DNA of 64,000 bases from an uncultured Bacilli bacterium (GTDB taxonomy: Bacteria > Bacillota_I > Bacilli_A > RF39 > UBA660), in contig CAKOMY010000006.1 in assembly GCA_934096815.1 (NCBI GenBank), positions 11,395 through 75,394 of the forward strand, written 5' to 3'. How positions within the stretch are numbered: the stretch's first letter is position 1; every line of letters starts with the position of its first letter. Both the position numbers and the translations under genes were made by a program. The notes under the pieces are model-generated. The model saw only the letters and a program-made list of their open reading frames with translations, searched no databases and had not been told where the DNA came from. Below are positions 1-7,217 of this stretch, in pieces.

Positions 1-1340
1 GTATAATCTGGTAGAGCATTAGTTGTAGTAGTTGTATCTAACATTTCGTATGATGCAGCTCTCACTACTTTGTTAAGATTAATAATATTTTTTACTAATG
101 AAATATTACTATCAAAATCATAGTATGAAGAAAAATCTTTAATATAGTTTGTACCAATATTTATTTTAATATTGTTTAGTTTAGTTACAGCCTTACTTTT
201 TGTTTCATTATCCATCCAAGATGTATTTATCATATCTTCATATTCTTTTATTATTTCATTTGTAAGATTAGAGATATAATTTTTAGTATCATCGCTTAAA
301 TATTTGTTATTATAATTTTTGGAAATCTCATTTGGGTATATTTGTTTAATTAAATCATAAGCTGTTTCTTCTCTAGAATATTCTTTACCTAATAGATTTT
401 TATTTAGTTTGGTAAATATTGTTTCATAATTTTCAGTTGTATATTTAGCGTATGTTTGAAGTATTTTTATTGTTGCTATATTTTTCCATAAAGAAAGATT
501 ACTATTTGTTAAATATTTATTTAATTCTTGATATGATTTTTCATCAACTAAGCTTAGTTTTTCTATTTTAGATAGGCCTAATTCATTAAAATATTTGTTA
601 ATATCTAAATTAGTATAAATTTTACTTAACGCTGATTTATCAATAATATTATAGTATTTTTCAGTATTTAATAAATCATCTTGTTTTAATGAATTATTAG
701 CTAGATTTGTATAGAAGTCATCGATTTGATTAGTTATATCTAGGGCTTCTCCAGCAGTATAACCATATTCTCTTAATAGTTTGTTATTATATAATTTAAA
801 ATTATTTTTTACAGTAGTTAATGTTTCGTTGCTATAATAATCTGAGGAGTAACCATAATCCATTGGAATTGGTGTTATATATAAAATGTTCTTTCCAGTT
901 TTAAAGTCTTTCATGATTGATTTAGACATTAATAATTCAATACTTAGTTCTTTTTCTAGTTTTATTGCTTCAGTAATAAAGTCGTTAATATTTGTTGTTT
1001 TATTAATTTTATCTATATATAGTTCTAAATCTTTTAATCCATTCTTGTTACGAAATTCAATATTTAAATATTCATTATAGAATTCTTTAATATTTTTTTC
1101 TTCACTCGTAGTTGGGTTATTTATTATTTCCTTTACAATGTTGTTTGCATCATTAGATATTTCTTTGTTTATATCATCAATATATGACCAACCATCTTCT
1201 TTATCTTTGATTGTTTCTTTATTTATGTATTCATAATAATTATCAATATAATTTTTATTTAAGTAAATAAAGGCAGCTATTATAGCAACAACAAATATTA
1301 TTGCATATAGAATATATTTTTTAGTTTTATTTTTAGTCAC
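1..1340 (-). CDS. M13 family metallopeptidase (PepO/neprilysin-like), 5' part
   Basis: The frame stays open from a GTG at 1340 to the left edge (446 codons), so only the N-terminal part is present. A membrane anchor follows a short basic N-terminus (about residues 8-25). The region around residues 375-395 (NTSWMDNETKSKAVTKLNNI) matches the conserved WMD-ETK-KA--KL segment of M13 zinc peptidases. The zinc ligands (HExxH and downstream Glu) would lie beyond the window. Family members are extracytoplasmic oligopeptidases. The GTG overlaps the last codons of the upstream ABC permease by 8 bases, with an AGAAGG sequence about 10 bases before it, so the gene is probably cotranscribed with the exporter. 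The family call rests on the N-terminal domain only. Confidence 0.8.
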   Translation of the reverse strand, partial: MTKNKTKKYILYAIIFVVAIIAAFIYLNKNYIDNYYEYINKETIKDKEDGWSYIDDINKEISNDANNIVKEIINNPTTSEEKNIKEFYNEYLNIEFRNKNGLKDLELYIDKINKTTNINDFITEAIKLEKELSIELLMSKSIMKDFKTGKNILYITPIPMDYGYSSDYYSNETLTTVKNNFKLYNNKLLREYGYTAGEALDITNQIDDFYTNLANNSLKQDDLLNTEKYYNIIDKSALSKIYTNLDINKYFNELGLSKIEKLSLVDEKSYQELNKYLTNSNLSLWKNIATIKILQTYAKYTTENYETIFTKLNKNLLGKEYSREETAYDLIKQIYPNEISKNYNNKYLSDDTKNYISNLTNEIIKEYEDMINTSWMDNETKSKAVTKLNNIKINIGTNYIKDFSSYYDFDSNISLVKNIINLNKVVRAASYEMLDTTTTTNALPDY

Positions 1341-2478
1341 CGAACAACACCTTCTCTTGATTATATTTTTTTATTATTAGAAATACGGTTATGATAGATA
1401 ATATAAGTGTACTTATAATGGTCATTAAAATATTTAAAGTATTAAAGTTATTTGAGAATATATCCATAAGAATTTGAACACAGTTGACAATTGGAATTGC
1501 ATAGTATATTAAACTATCAGTTGAAATACTTAGAATATTTGTAAATAAAGGAATCATTGATAAATATTGTAATACGGCAAGCTTGATTCCAGCTTCTTTA
1601 GCTGTTTTAGTGTTAGCAACTAGGATTGTCGCAAGAGCAGAAATAACAAGTGATGATGCTAAACTTACGCATAATCCGATTAAAATGTTTTTAGCTGATA
1701 TGGAAATATTTAAATTGCTAAATGATACAAAATAATGACTTGAAATAACTAAGGTTAATAATACGGATAAGAATTCGATTATTGATGCGGCAGCACTGGC
1801 ACTAAAGTTAGCTAAGTATTTTCCTAATATTAGTTCTTTTTGAGATATAGGAAAGCTTAATATAGTTTCTAGAGTTCCACTTTCTTTTTCGGTAACGGTT
1901 GTTGAAATTGCCATTGACTGAGATGTTGATATTATTCCAGCAAAAATAAGCATAAATAGGGTTGAATAAATTGTTACAAGAATAAAGTCGCTACCTTCTA
2001 GTTCTTTAAATTCATAATTATATTTGGCAGTTATTTCTTCATAATCAATACCTTCTCCAGCAACGTATGTTATTAGTTCATTGTTTTTTAATGATTCAAA
2101 GTAACCTTTAATTAAACTTTGTAGTTGATAACCATCTTGACTGTTATCTGTATAAAAATAATACTTTTTTTCTTCTTCATTATAATCTATGTAAGCATTT
2201 ATATCTTTATCTTTATAGGACTTTTCCATTTCACCCAAATTATCATATTTTACTGTTTCTAATTGATATTCGCTACTTACGATGTTTTCGATAATATTTG
2301 GTTCAAAGTCAATTCCTACTTTGTATGGCTCTAAAACTTGGTTTTGATCAAACATGACTCCATAAACTATGACAAAAAACATTCCTATTAAAGGCATAGC
2401 AAGTAAAGTTATAAATGTTTTTTTATCTCTAACGATAGAACGAAGTTCTTTTTTGATTGTTATTATTATATTATTCAT
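1333..2478 (-). CDS. ABC-2 type exporter permease (NatB-like)
   Basis: This 381-residue membrane protein has one N-terminal transmembrane segment (about residues 21-43), a large extracytoplasmic domain (44-165) and a block of five or six hydrophobic segments (166-381), the usual plan of NatB/ABC-2 permeases. The ESGTLE motif in the cytoplasmic loop before the second membrane block is typical of the family. Its start overlaps the 3' end of the ATPase gene at 2471 by 8 bases, so the two form one exporter. NatAB of Bacillus exports sodium, but related pairs export other compounds, and nothing here fixes the substrate. The partial M13 peptidase gene starts inside its last codons. Confidence 0.82.
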   Translation of the reverse strand: MNNIIITIKKELRSIVRDKKTFITLLAMPLIGMFFVIVYGVMFDQNQVLEPYKVGIDFEPNIIENIVSSEYQLETVKYDNLGEMEKSYKDKDINAYIDYNEEEKKYYFYTDNSQDGYQLQSLIKGYFESLKNNELITYVAGEGIDYEEITAKYNYEFKELEGSDFILVTIYSTLFMLIFAGIISTSQSMAISTTVTEKESGTLETILSFPISQKELILGKYLANFSASAAASIIEFLSVLLTLVISSHYFVSFSNLNISISAKNILIGLCVSLASSLVISALATILVANTKTAKEAGIKLAVLQYLSMIPLFTNILSISTDSLIYYAIPIVNCVQILMDIFSNNFNTLNILMTIISTLILSIITVFLIIKKYNQEKVLFGD

Positions 2479-3223
2479 TATCTTCTCCTATTAATTTTAA
2501 AAACGCATCTCTAATGTTGGTTGTATTAGTATTTTTTAAAATTTCTTTGCTTTTTCCATAGGCGATTACTTTACCTTTGTTGATAAGTAATAGTTTATCG
2601 CAGATGTTTTCTGCTTCTTCCATGTAATGAGTTGAATATAATATGCATTTGCCTTTAGTTTTTTCTTCATTAATGAAATCTAAAATGGTTTTACTTGAAA
2701 TAACATCTAAGCCACTTGTTGCTTCATCTAAAATATAATATTTGGGATTATGAACTAAACAACGAGCAATACATGTTCTTTGGTATTGACCAGTAGATAA
2801 ATTTTCAATTCTTTGATAAGCAAATGATTCCATATTAAATCGTTTGATAATATCATTTATGATTTTTTCTAACTTTTCTTTAGGAACTTCATAATATTCA
2901 CCGCACATTTTTAATAATTCGTATGGAGATATATCTTTATATAATTTAGTATTTCCTGACATAAAGGCGATATTTTTCTTAATTGTTTCATTATTTTTTT
3001 GGTAGTTCATATTGTCAATTAAAATCTCTCCACTATCTGGTTTCATTATACCTGATATCATTCTAAGTAATGTTGTTTTACCGGCACCATTAGGTCCTAG
3101 GATACCTAAAACTTCTCCTTCCAAGGCAGTAAATGAGATATTATTATCAGCAAGAAATGTTTCTATTTTATTTTGGTTGTTTTTCTTTTGAAAACTTTTT
3201 GTTACGTTTTTTATTTCAATCAT
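2471..3223 (-). CDS. ABC transporter ATP-binding protein (NatA-like)
   Basis: A 250-residue ATPase with Walker A GPNGAGKTT (43-51), signature motif LSTGQYQR (142-149), Walker B followed by Glu (YYILDEATS, 162-170) and an H-loop in STHYMEE. It would energise the permease encoded next to it (8-base overlap). AAAGGAGTTAAC precedes the ATG. The signature has Thr in place of the usual first Gly, which is common in the NatA/CcmA branch. No transmembrane part is fused to it. Substrate unknown; export is likely because no binding protein is encoded nearby. Confidence 0.88.
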   Translation of the reverse strand: MIEIKNVTKSFQKKNNQNKIETFLADNNISFTALEGEVLGILGPNGAGKTTLLRMISGIMKPDSGEILIDNMNYQKNNETIKKNIAFMSGNTKLYKDISPYELLKMCGEYYEVPKEKLEKIINDIIKRFNMESFAYQRIENLSTGQYQRTCIARCLVHNPKYYILDEATSGLDVISSKTILDFINEEKTKGKCILYSTHYMEEAENICDKLLLINKGKVIAYGKSKEILKNTNTTNIRDAFLKLIGEDNE

Positions 3224-3273
3224 GTTAACTCCTTTTTACTATATACAAGTATATCATTTTGTAGGCAAAATAA

Positions 3274-3300
3274 AAAGAATTATTGCAATGATAATTCTTT
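3274..3300 (-). terminator. Rho-independent terminator of the nrdD-nrdG-dut operon
   Basis: A perfect 10-bp stem (3274-3283 with 3291-3300, 7-base loop) is followed on the minus strand by a T-rich tract, 20 bases after the dUTPase stop codon. Confidence 0.8.
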
Positions 3301-3319
3301 GTTAATAACTTGTTAGATT

Positions 3320-3781
3320 TCAACATTTTTTATCAGTTGATCCAAATCCGCCGGTTCTTTCTCCTTCAGCGTTATCATCGTCTACTAATAAATACTTTTG
3401 AAATATAGCTTGACCAATTACGTCTCCTTTATGGATAACTAAATCTTCATCTTTAAAATTCCAAAATTGAAAATAGAAATGTCCATCATTATCAATATTA
3501 TTATAGTAGTCATGATCTACAACCCCAATAGAGTTAGGTAGAATAGCACCCTTTTTTGGTCCACTACTTCTGTTAACAAGCATTATCCATTCATCTTCCA
3601 CACAATATGCCTTTAATCCTGTCGGTACAAGTGTAGGTTTAATTCCTGGTTTATATGGCGGAATAACAATATCTTCGGCTGCTTCTACATCATATCCAGC
3701 TGAATACCTTGTTTTTCTAACCGGAAGATTTATACCTTTATCTTCCCAACCTTTTGCTATTTCAAATCCTCTTTGTTTCAT
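3320..3781 (-). CDS. dut: dUTP diphosphatase
   Basis: This protein (153 residues from the chosen start) hydrolyses dUTP to dUMP and pyrophosphate, keeping uracil out of DNA and supplying dTMP synthesis. The trimeric dUTPase motifs are visible: YSAGYDVEAAE (motif 1), NRSSGPKKGAILPNSIGVVD (motifs 2-3), GDVIGQAIFQK (motif 4) and the C-terminal RTGGFGSTDK (motif 5). An in-frame ATG 15 bases upstream overlaps nrdG, but GAGGAG sits directly before the ATG at 3781, so that start is preferred; it is 1 base after the nrdG stop. Coexpression with anaerobic ribonucleotide reductase makes sense for deoxynucleotide supply. A terminator follows. Confidence 0.92.
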   Translation of the reverse strand: MKQRGFEIAKGWEDKGINLPVRKTRYSAGYDVEAAEDIVIPPYKPGIKPTLVPTGLKAYCVEDEWIMLVNRSSGPKKGAILPNSIGVVDHDYYNNIDNDGHFYFQFWNFKDEDLVIHKGDVIGQAIFQKYLLVDDDNAEGERTGGFGSTDKKC

Positions 3782-3782
3782 T

Positions 3783-4280
3783 TTACTCCTCTTCATATAA
3801 CACTACTTTACCACTTTTAAGTGACTTTTCCACATCTATCGCCCTTTGATTAGAAGATCCCATATATTTAAGTCTAGGATCTTTAAGTTCTTCTACGAAT
3901 CTACCATCAACAATAACATCAACGTATTTAATACCTTCTTGTTTACTTAAATAATCTTCAAAATTATACCCACTCCAAGACCATATCGTCTTATTAGGTA
4001 ATTCTTTCTTAAATTTTTTAACTAATTTAGTAGTTCCCTCTATGTTATTAGGATGCCAAGGCTCACCTCCTAATATAGATAAGCCTTTAATATGTTCCAT
4101 TTTGCATAAATTTATTACTTCATCAATTACATTATCATTAAATTCTTTACCACCATCAAAATCCCACGTATCTTGATTAAAACAATTTTTGCAATGAAAG
4201 GCACATCCTTGAAAGAATATTGAGACTCTAACACCTGGTCCGTTGGCAATGTCCATCTTTCTTATTTTATTATAACGCAT
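3783..4280 (-). CDS. nrdG: Anaerobic ribonucleotide reductase activating protein (radical SAM)
   Basis: This 165-residue enzyme uses a [4Fe-4S] cluster and S-adenosylmethionine to place the glycyl radical on NrdD. The cluster motif CAFHCKNC (Cys26, Cys30, Cys33, spaced CxxxCxxC) is present, followed by the SAM-binding GGEPW stretch. The length is typical for NrdG. The gene starts 2 bases after the nrdD stop and ends 1 base before dut, so all three are one transcription unit. Confidence 0.95.
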   Translation of the reverse strand: MRYNKIRKMDIANGPGVRVSIFFQGCAFHCKNCFNQDTWDFDGGKEFNDNVIDEVINLCKMEHIKGLSILGGEPWHPNNIEGTTKLVKKFKKELPNKTIWSWSGYNFEDYLSKQEGIKYVDVIVDGRFVEELKDPRLKYMGSSNQRAIDVEKSLKSGKVVLYEEE

Positions 4281-4282
4281 AT

Positions 4283-6436
4283 TTATGCCTCTTTATTATC
4301 TAAATGAACTACTCTTTCTTTAATTTCCTGAGTTCTACCTTTATTCCAGAAATTAGTACCAATATAACCACATGTTCTTCTTGCAACATTTAATTTATCA
4401 TGGTCTCTATTGCCACAGTTAGGACAATACCATTCTAGTTTTTCATCTAAAAGTATTTCGCCAGTATAACCACATGCTTGGCAATAATCACTTTTTGTAT
4501 TTAGTTCAGCATACATTATATTATCATAAATATATTTAATTACTTCCATAACAGCATCTAAATTATTAGTTAAATTAGCTGTTTCTACATAACTAATGGC
4601 ACCACCTGGAGATAATTTTTGGAATTCACTTTCAAGTTGTAATTTACTAAATGCATCTATTTCTTCAAATACAGGTACATGATATGAATTGGTAATATAA
4701 TTTCTATCAGTAATTCCCTTAATAACTCCAAATCTTTCCCTTAAACATTTAGCAAATTTATAAGTTGTAGATTCAATTGGTGTTCCATACACAGAATAAT
4801 CTATATTTTCCTCGGCTTTCCACTCATTACATTTATCTACCATATGTTTCATTACTTCTAAGCCAAAATCTTTACCTTTACCTCCATCAGTATGACTCTT
4901 TCCTGTCATATATTTAACACACTCATAAAGTCCGGCATACCCAAGTGAAATAGTAGAATATCCACCATGTAATAATTCATGAATAGATTCTCCTTTACCA
5001 AGTCTAGCAAGTGCTCCATGTTGCCATAAAATAGGTGCTACATCAGAAGTTGCTTTTGATAATCTCTTATGTCTTATTTGTAACGCTCTATGACAAAGGT
5101 CTAATCTTTCATCGAAGATTTTCCAGAAATTATCCATATCTTTATCACTAGATAATGCAACATCAACTAAATTAATTGTAACAACCCCTTGATTAAATCT
5201 ACCATAATATTTAGGTTTACCATCTTTATCTACATAAGGAGTTAAGAAAGAGCGGCATCCCATACATGGATAACATTGTCCATTACCATTTTTATCAATT
5301 TTATTTTCTTTCATAATCTTTTCAGAAATATAATCAGGAACCATTCTCTTAGCAGTACATTCAGCAGCTAATTTAGTTAAATAATAATACTTACTTCCTT
5401 CTTTAATATTATCCTCTTCAAGAACATATAAAAGTTTAGGGAACGCTGGGGTAATATATACTCCTTTTTCATTTTTCATACCAAGAATTCTTTGCTTTAA
5501 TACTTCTTCAATAAGCATTGCAAGTTCTTCTTTATATTCATCAGTTTCTCCTAAGTACATACATACACTTAAAAATGGTGCTTGACCGTTAGTTGTAGTC
5601 ATAGAATTAATTTGATATTGAAAAGTTTGAACTCCATCAGTAATTTCTTTAGCTAAATCTTCACTAACAAACTGTTTAATTTGTTCTTTATTTAATCCTC
5701 TTGCTTTATATTTCTTTTCATATATTTCTTTGCTTGCTCTAACAAACGGTGCTAGATGAGTAAGCGTAATTGTACATCCACCATATTGACTAGAACTAAC
5801 TGCAGTAATAATTTGAGTAGCAATAGTCATAGCTGTTAAAAATCTATGTGGTTTTTCAATCATAACCCCATTAATATTTGTACCATTTTGAAGCATATCT
5901 TCTAAATTAATTAAATCACAATTATGTAATGCATTTTGTGCAAAATAATCAGCATCATGAAAATGAATAATGCCATCATCATGAGCTTGTACTATATCCT
6001 CAGGAAGTAAAAATCTTCTTGTAATATCAGTTGATGTAATACCAGCTAAATAATCTCTTTGAGTAGTAACAATCTTCGCATTCTTATTTGAGTTTTCCGT
6101 ATTCCAATATTCACTTTCTCCATCAATTAACTCTTTAATAGCTAAATCAGTCGTATTACTTCTTCTTACTAATTCTCTAGTATATCTATAAGTTATGTAT
6201 TTCTTAGCAAGTTCATACTTTCCTTGAGCCATTAACTTCATTTCAATAATATCTTGAATATCTTCAACTAATATTCTTTTTTTACCCAATTTTTCAATAT
6301 ATTTAATTATATTTTTAATTTGGGTAGGAGAAGCTTGTTCTTCCTCTTCTACTTCATTATTTGCTTTCATTATAGCATTTTCTACTTTTTCTGGACACCA
6401 ATCTACCATATGTCCATCACGTTTAATAACTTTCAT
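4283..6436 (-). CDS. nrdD: Anaerobic ribonucleoside-triphosphate reductase, catalytic subunit
   Basis: This 717-residue glycyl-radical enzyme makes dNTPs from NTPs without oxygen. An ATP-cone occupies about residues 1-95, followed by the ten-stranded barrel domain. Near the C-terminus are two CxxC zinc pairs (CQAC and CPNC), then RRTCGYIG, in which Gly690 is the expected radical site. GAGGTAAAG precedes the ATG. The gene heads the nrdD-nrdG-dut operon and is divergent from a Crp/Fnr-type regulator. The 117-base gap holds a perfect palindrome that overlaps plausible promoters in both directions. No NrdR-box pair was recognised. Confidence 0.97.
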   Translation of the reverse strand: MKVIKRDGHMVDWCPEKVENAIMKANNEVEEEEQASPTQIKNIIKYIEKLGKKRILVEDIQDIIEMKLMAQGKYELAKKYITYRYTRELVRRSNTTDLAIKELIDGESEYWNTENSNKNAKIVTTQRDYLAGITSTDITRRFLLPEDIVQAHDDGIIHFHDADYFAQNALHNCDLINLEDMLQNGTNINGVMIEKPHRFLTAMTIATQIITAVSSSQYGGCTITLTHLAPFVRASKEIYEKKYKARGLNKEQIKQFVSEDLAKEITDGVQTFQYQINSMTTTNGQAPFLSVCMYLGETDEYKEELAMLIEEVLKQRILGMKNEKGVYITPAFPKLLYVLEEDNIKEGSKYYYLTKLAAECTAKRMVPDYISEKIMKENKIDKNGNGQCYPCMGCRSFLTPYVDKDGKPKYYGRFNQGVVTINLVDVALSSDKDMDNFWKIFDERLDLCHRALQIRHKRLSKATSDVAPILWQHGALARLGKGESIHELLHGGYSTISLGYAGLYECVKYMTGKSHTDGGKGKDFGLEVMKHMVDKCNEWKAEENIDYSVYGTPIESTTYKFAKCLRERFGVIKGITDRNYITNSYHVPVFEEIDAFSKLQLESEFQKLSPGGAISYVETANLTNNLDAVMEVIKYIYDNIMYAELNTKSDYCQACGYTGEILLDEKLEWYCPNCGNRDHDKLNVARRTCGYIGTNFWNKGRTQEIKERVVHLDNKEA

Positions 6437-6494
6437 TTACTTTACCTCTTTCCTACGTTAACTAAAAAAAGTATAGCATAAGAAGCAAAACTTT

Positions 6495-6514
6495 TTTGGT
6501 GCAATTGCACCAAA
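6495..6514. promoter_or_regulatory. Perfect 20-bp palindrome, probable operator between nrdD and the Crp/Fnr gene
   Basis: TTTGGTGCAATTGCACCAAA is an exact inverted repeat centred at 6504/6505. Its two halves each supply a TTGCAC hexamer, one per strand. On the plus strand this hexamer (6505-6510) is 17 bases from TAAAAT. On the minus strand (6504-6499) it is 18 bases from TATGCT. A dimeric regulator bound here would cover both -35 regions. That the neighbouring Crp/Fnr protein binds it is inference. Confidence 0.7.
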
Positions 6515-6533
6515 TAATTAAATATGTTAAAAT
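6505..6533 (+). promoter_or_regulatory. Sigma-A-type promoter of the Crp/Fnr regulator gene
   Basis: TTGCAC (6505-6510), a 17-base spacer and TAAAAT (6528-6533) lie just upstream of the start at 6554. The -35 hexamer is the right half of the palindrome, which suggests autoregulation. Confidence 0.6.
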
Positions 6534-6553
6534 TTTTATAAAGAGGTGTAAAC

Positions 6554-7189
6554 ATGAATGATTTATTTAAAAATATGCCAGAAAATGCTCAACATAAACT
6601 ATTAGAATTATTAAAATCACACACATATTCTTTTTCAAGTAATATGGTAATTCCTAAGGATATTCTTCATATTAAATCTATTTTAATTGTTTTAGAAGGT
6701 TCAATAGAAATTAATAAATTAGATTACAACGATAATGAGACAACTATAGATTTATTATCTAAAAATGATATTATAACAACATTTACATTACCACTTCTTG
6801 ATAGTGATTACAACTTGTATTTAAAAGAACAATCTAAAATATTAGTGTTAGATTTTGATTTTGTTATATCAAGTGAGGTAAATAACAAGTATTATAATCA
6901 ATTACTTAAAAATTTATTAGATATTCTAAGTAAAAAAATGATAAATAATAATAATCGTATGGAAATTATGGCTAATAAAACTATTCGTAATAAATTATTA
7001 ACATATTTTAAACAGTTATCTAAAAAATATAATCGTGATGTAATTTATTTACCTTTTAATTTTACGTCACTGGCAAATTATTTGTGTGTTGATAGATCAG
7101 CTATGAATAGGGAATTAAAACATATGAAAGATGAAAGCTTAATTGAAATAAAAGGAAAAAAAATTAAATTAAATTATTATATAAATTAA
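6554..7189 (+). CDS. Crp/Fnr-family transcriptional regulator
   Basis: This 211-residue protein has the Crp/Fnr plan: a cyclic-nucleotide-binding-like beta-roll (about 15-115), a long dimer helix (about 115-150) and a C-terminal winged helix-turn-helix (FTSLANYLCVDRSAMNRELK, about 172-191). The only cysteine lies in the DNA-binding domain, so an Fnr-style iron-sulfur cluster is unlikely. It more resembles the YeiL/Crp-like regulators of clostridia. It is transcribed divergently from nrdD and separated from it by a perfect palindrome, so it probably regulates anaerobic ribonucleotide reductase and itself. The signal sensed cannot be read from the sequence. Confidence 0.82.
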   Translation: MNDLFKNMPENAQHKLLELLKSHTYSFSSNMVIPKDILHIKSILIVLEGSIEINKLDYNDNETTIDLLSKNDIITTFTLPLLDSDYNLYLKEQSKILVLDFDFVISSEVNNKYYNQLLKNLLDILSKKMINNNNRMEIMANKTIRNKLLTYFKQLSKKYNRDVIYLPFNFTSLANYLCVDRSAMNRELKHMKDESLIEIKGKKIKLNYYIN

Positions 7190-7217
7190 AAAAGTGAATG
7201 ATAACTATTCACTTTTT
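7189..7217. terminator. Bidirectional terminator between convergent genes
   Basis: A perfect 11-bp stem (7189-7199 with 7207-7217, 7-base loop) starts at the last base of the Crp/Fnr stop codon and overlaps the stop of the prepilin-like gene. A and T runs on its two flanks serve both strands. Confidence 0.82.
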
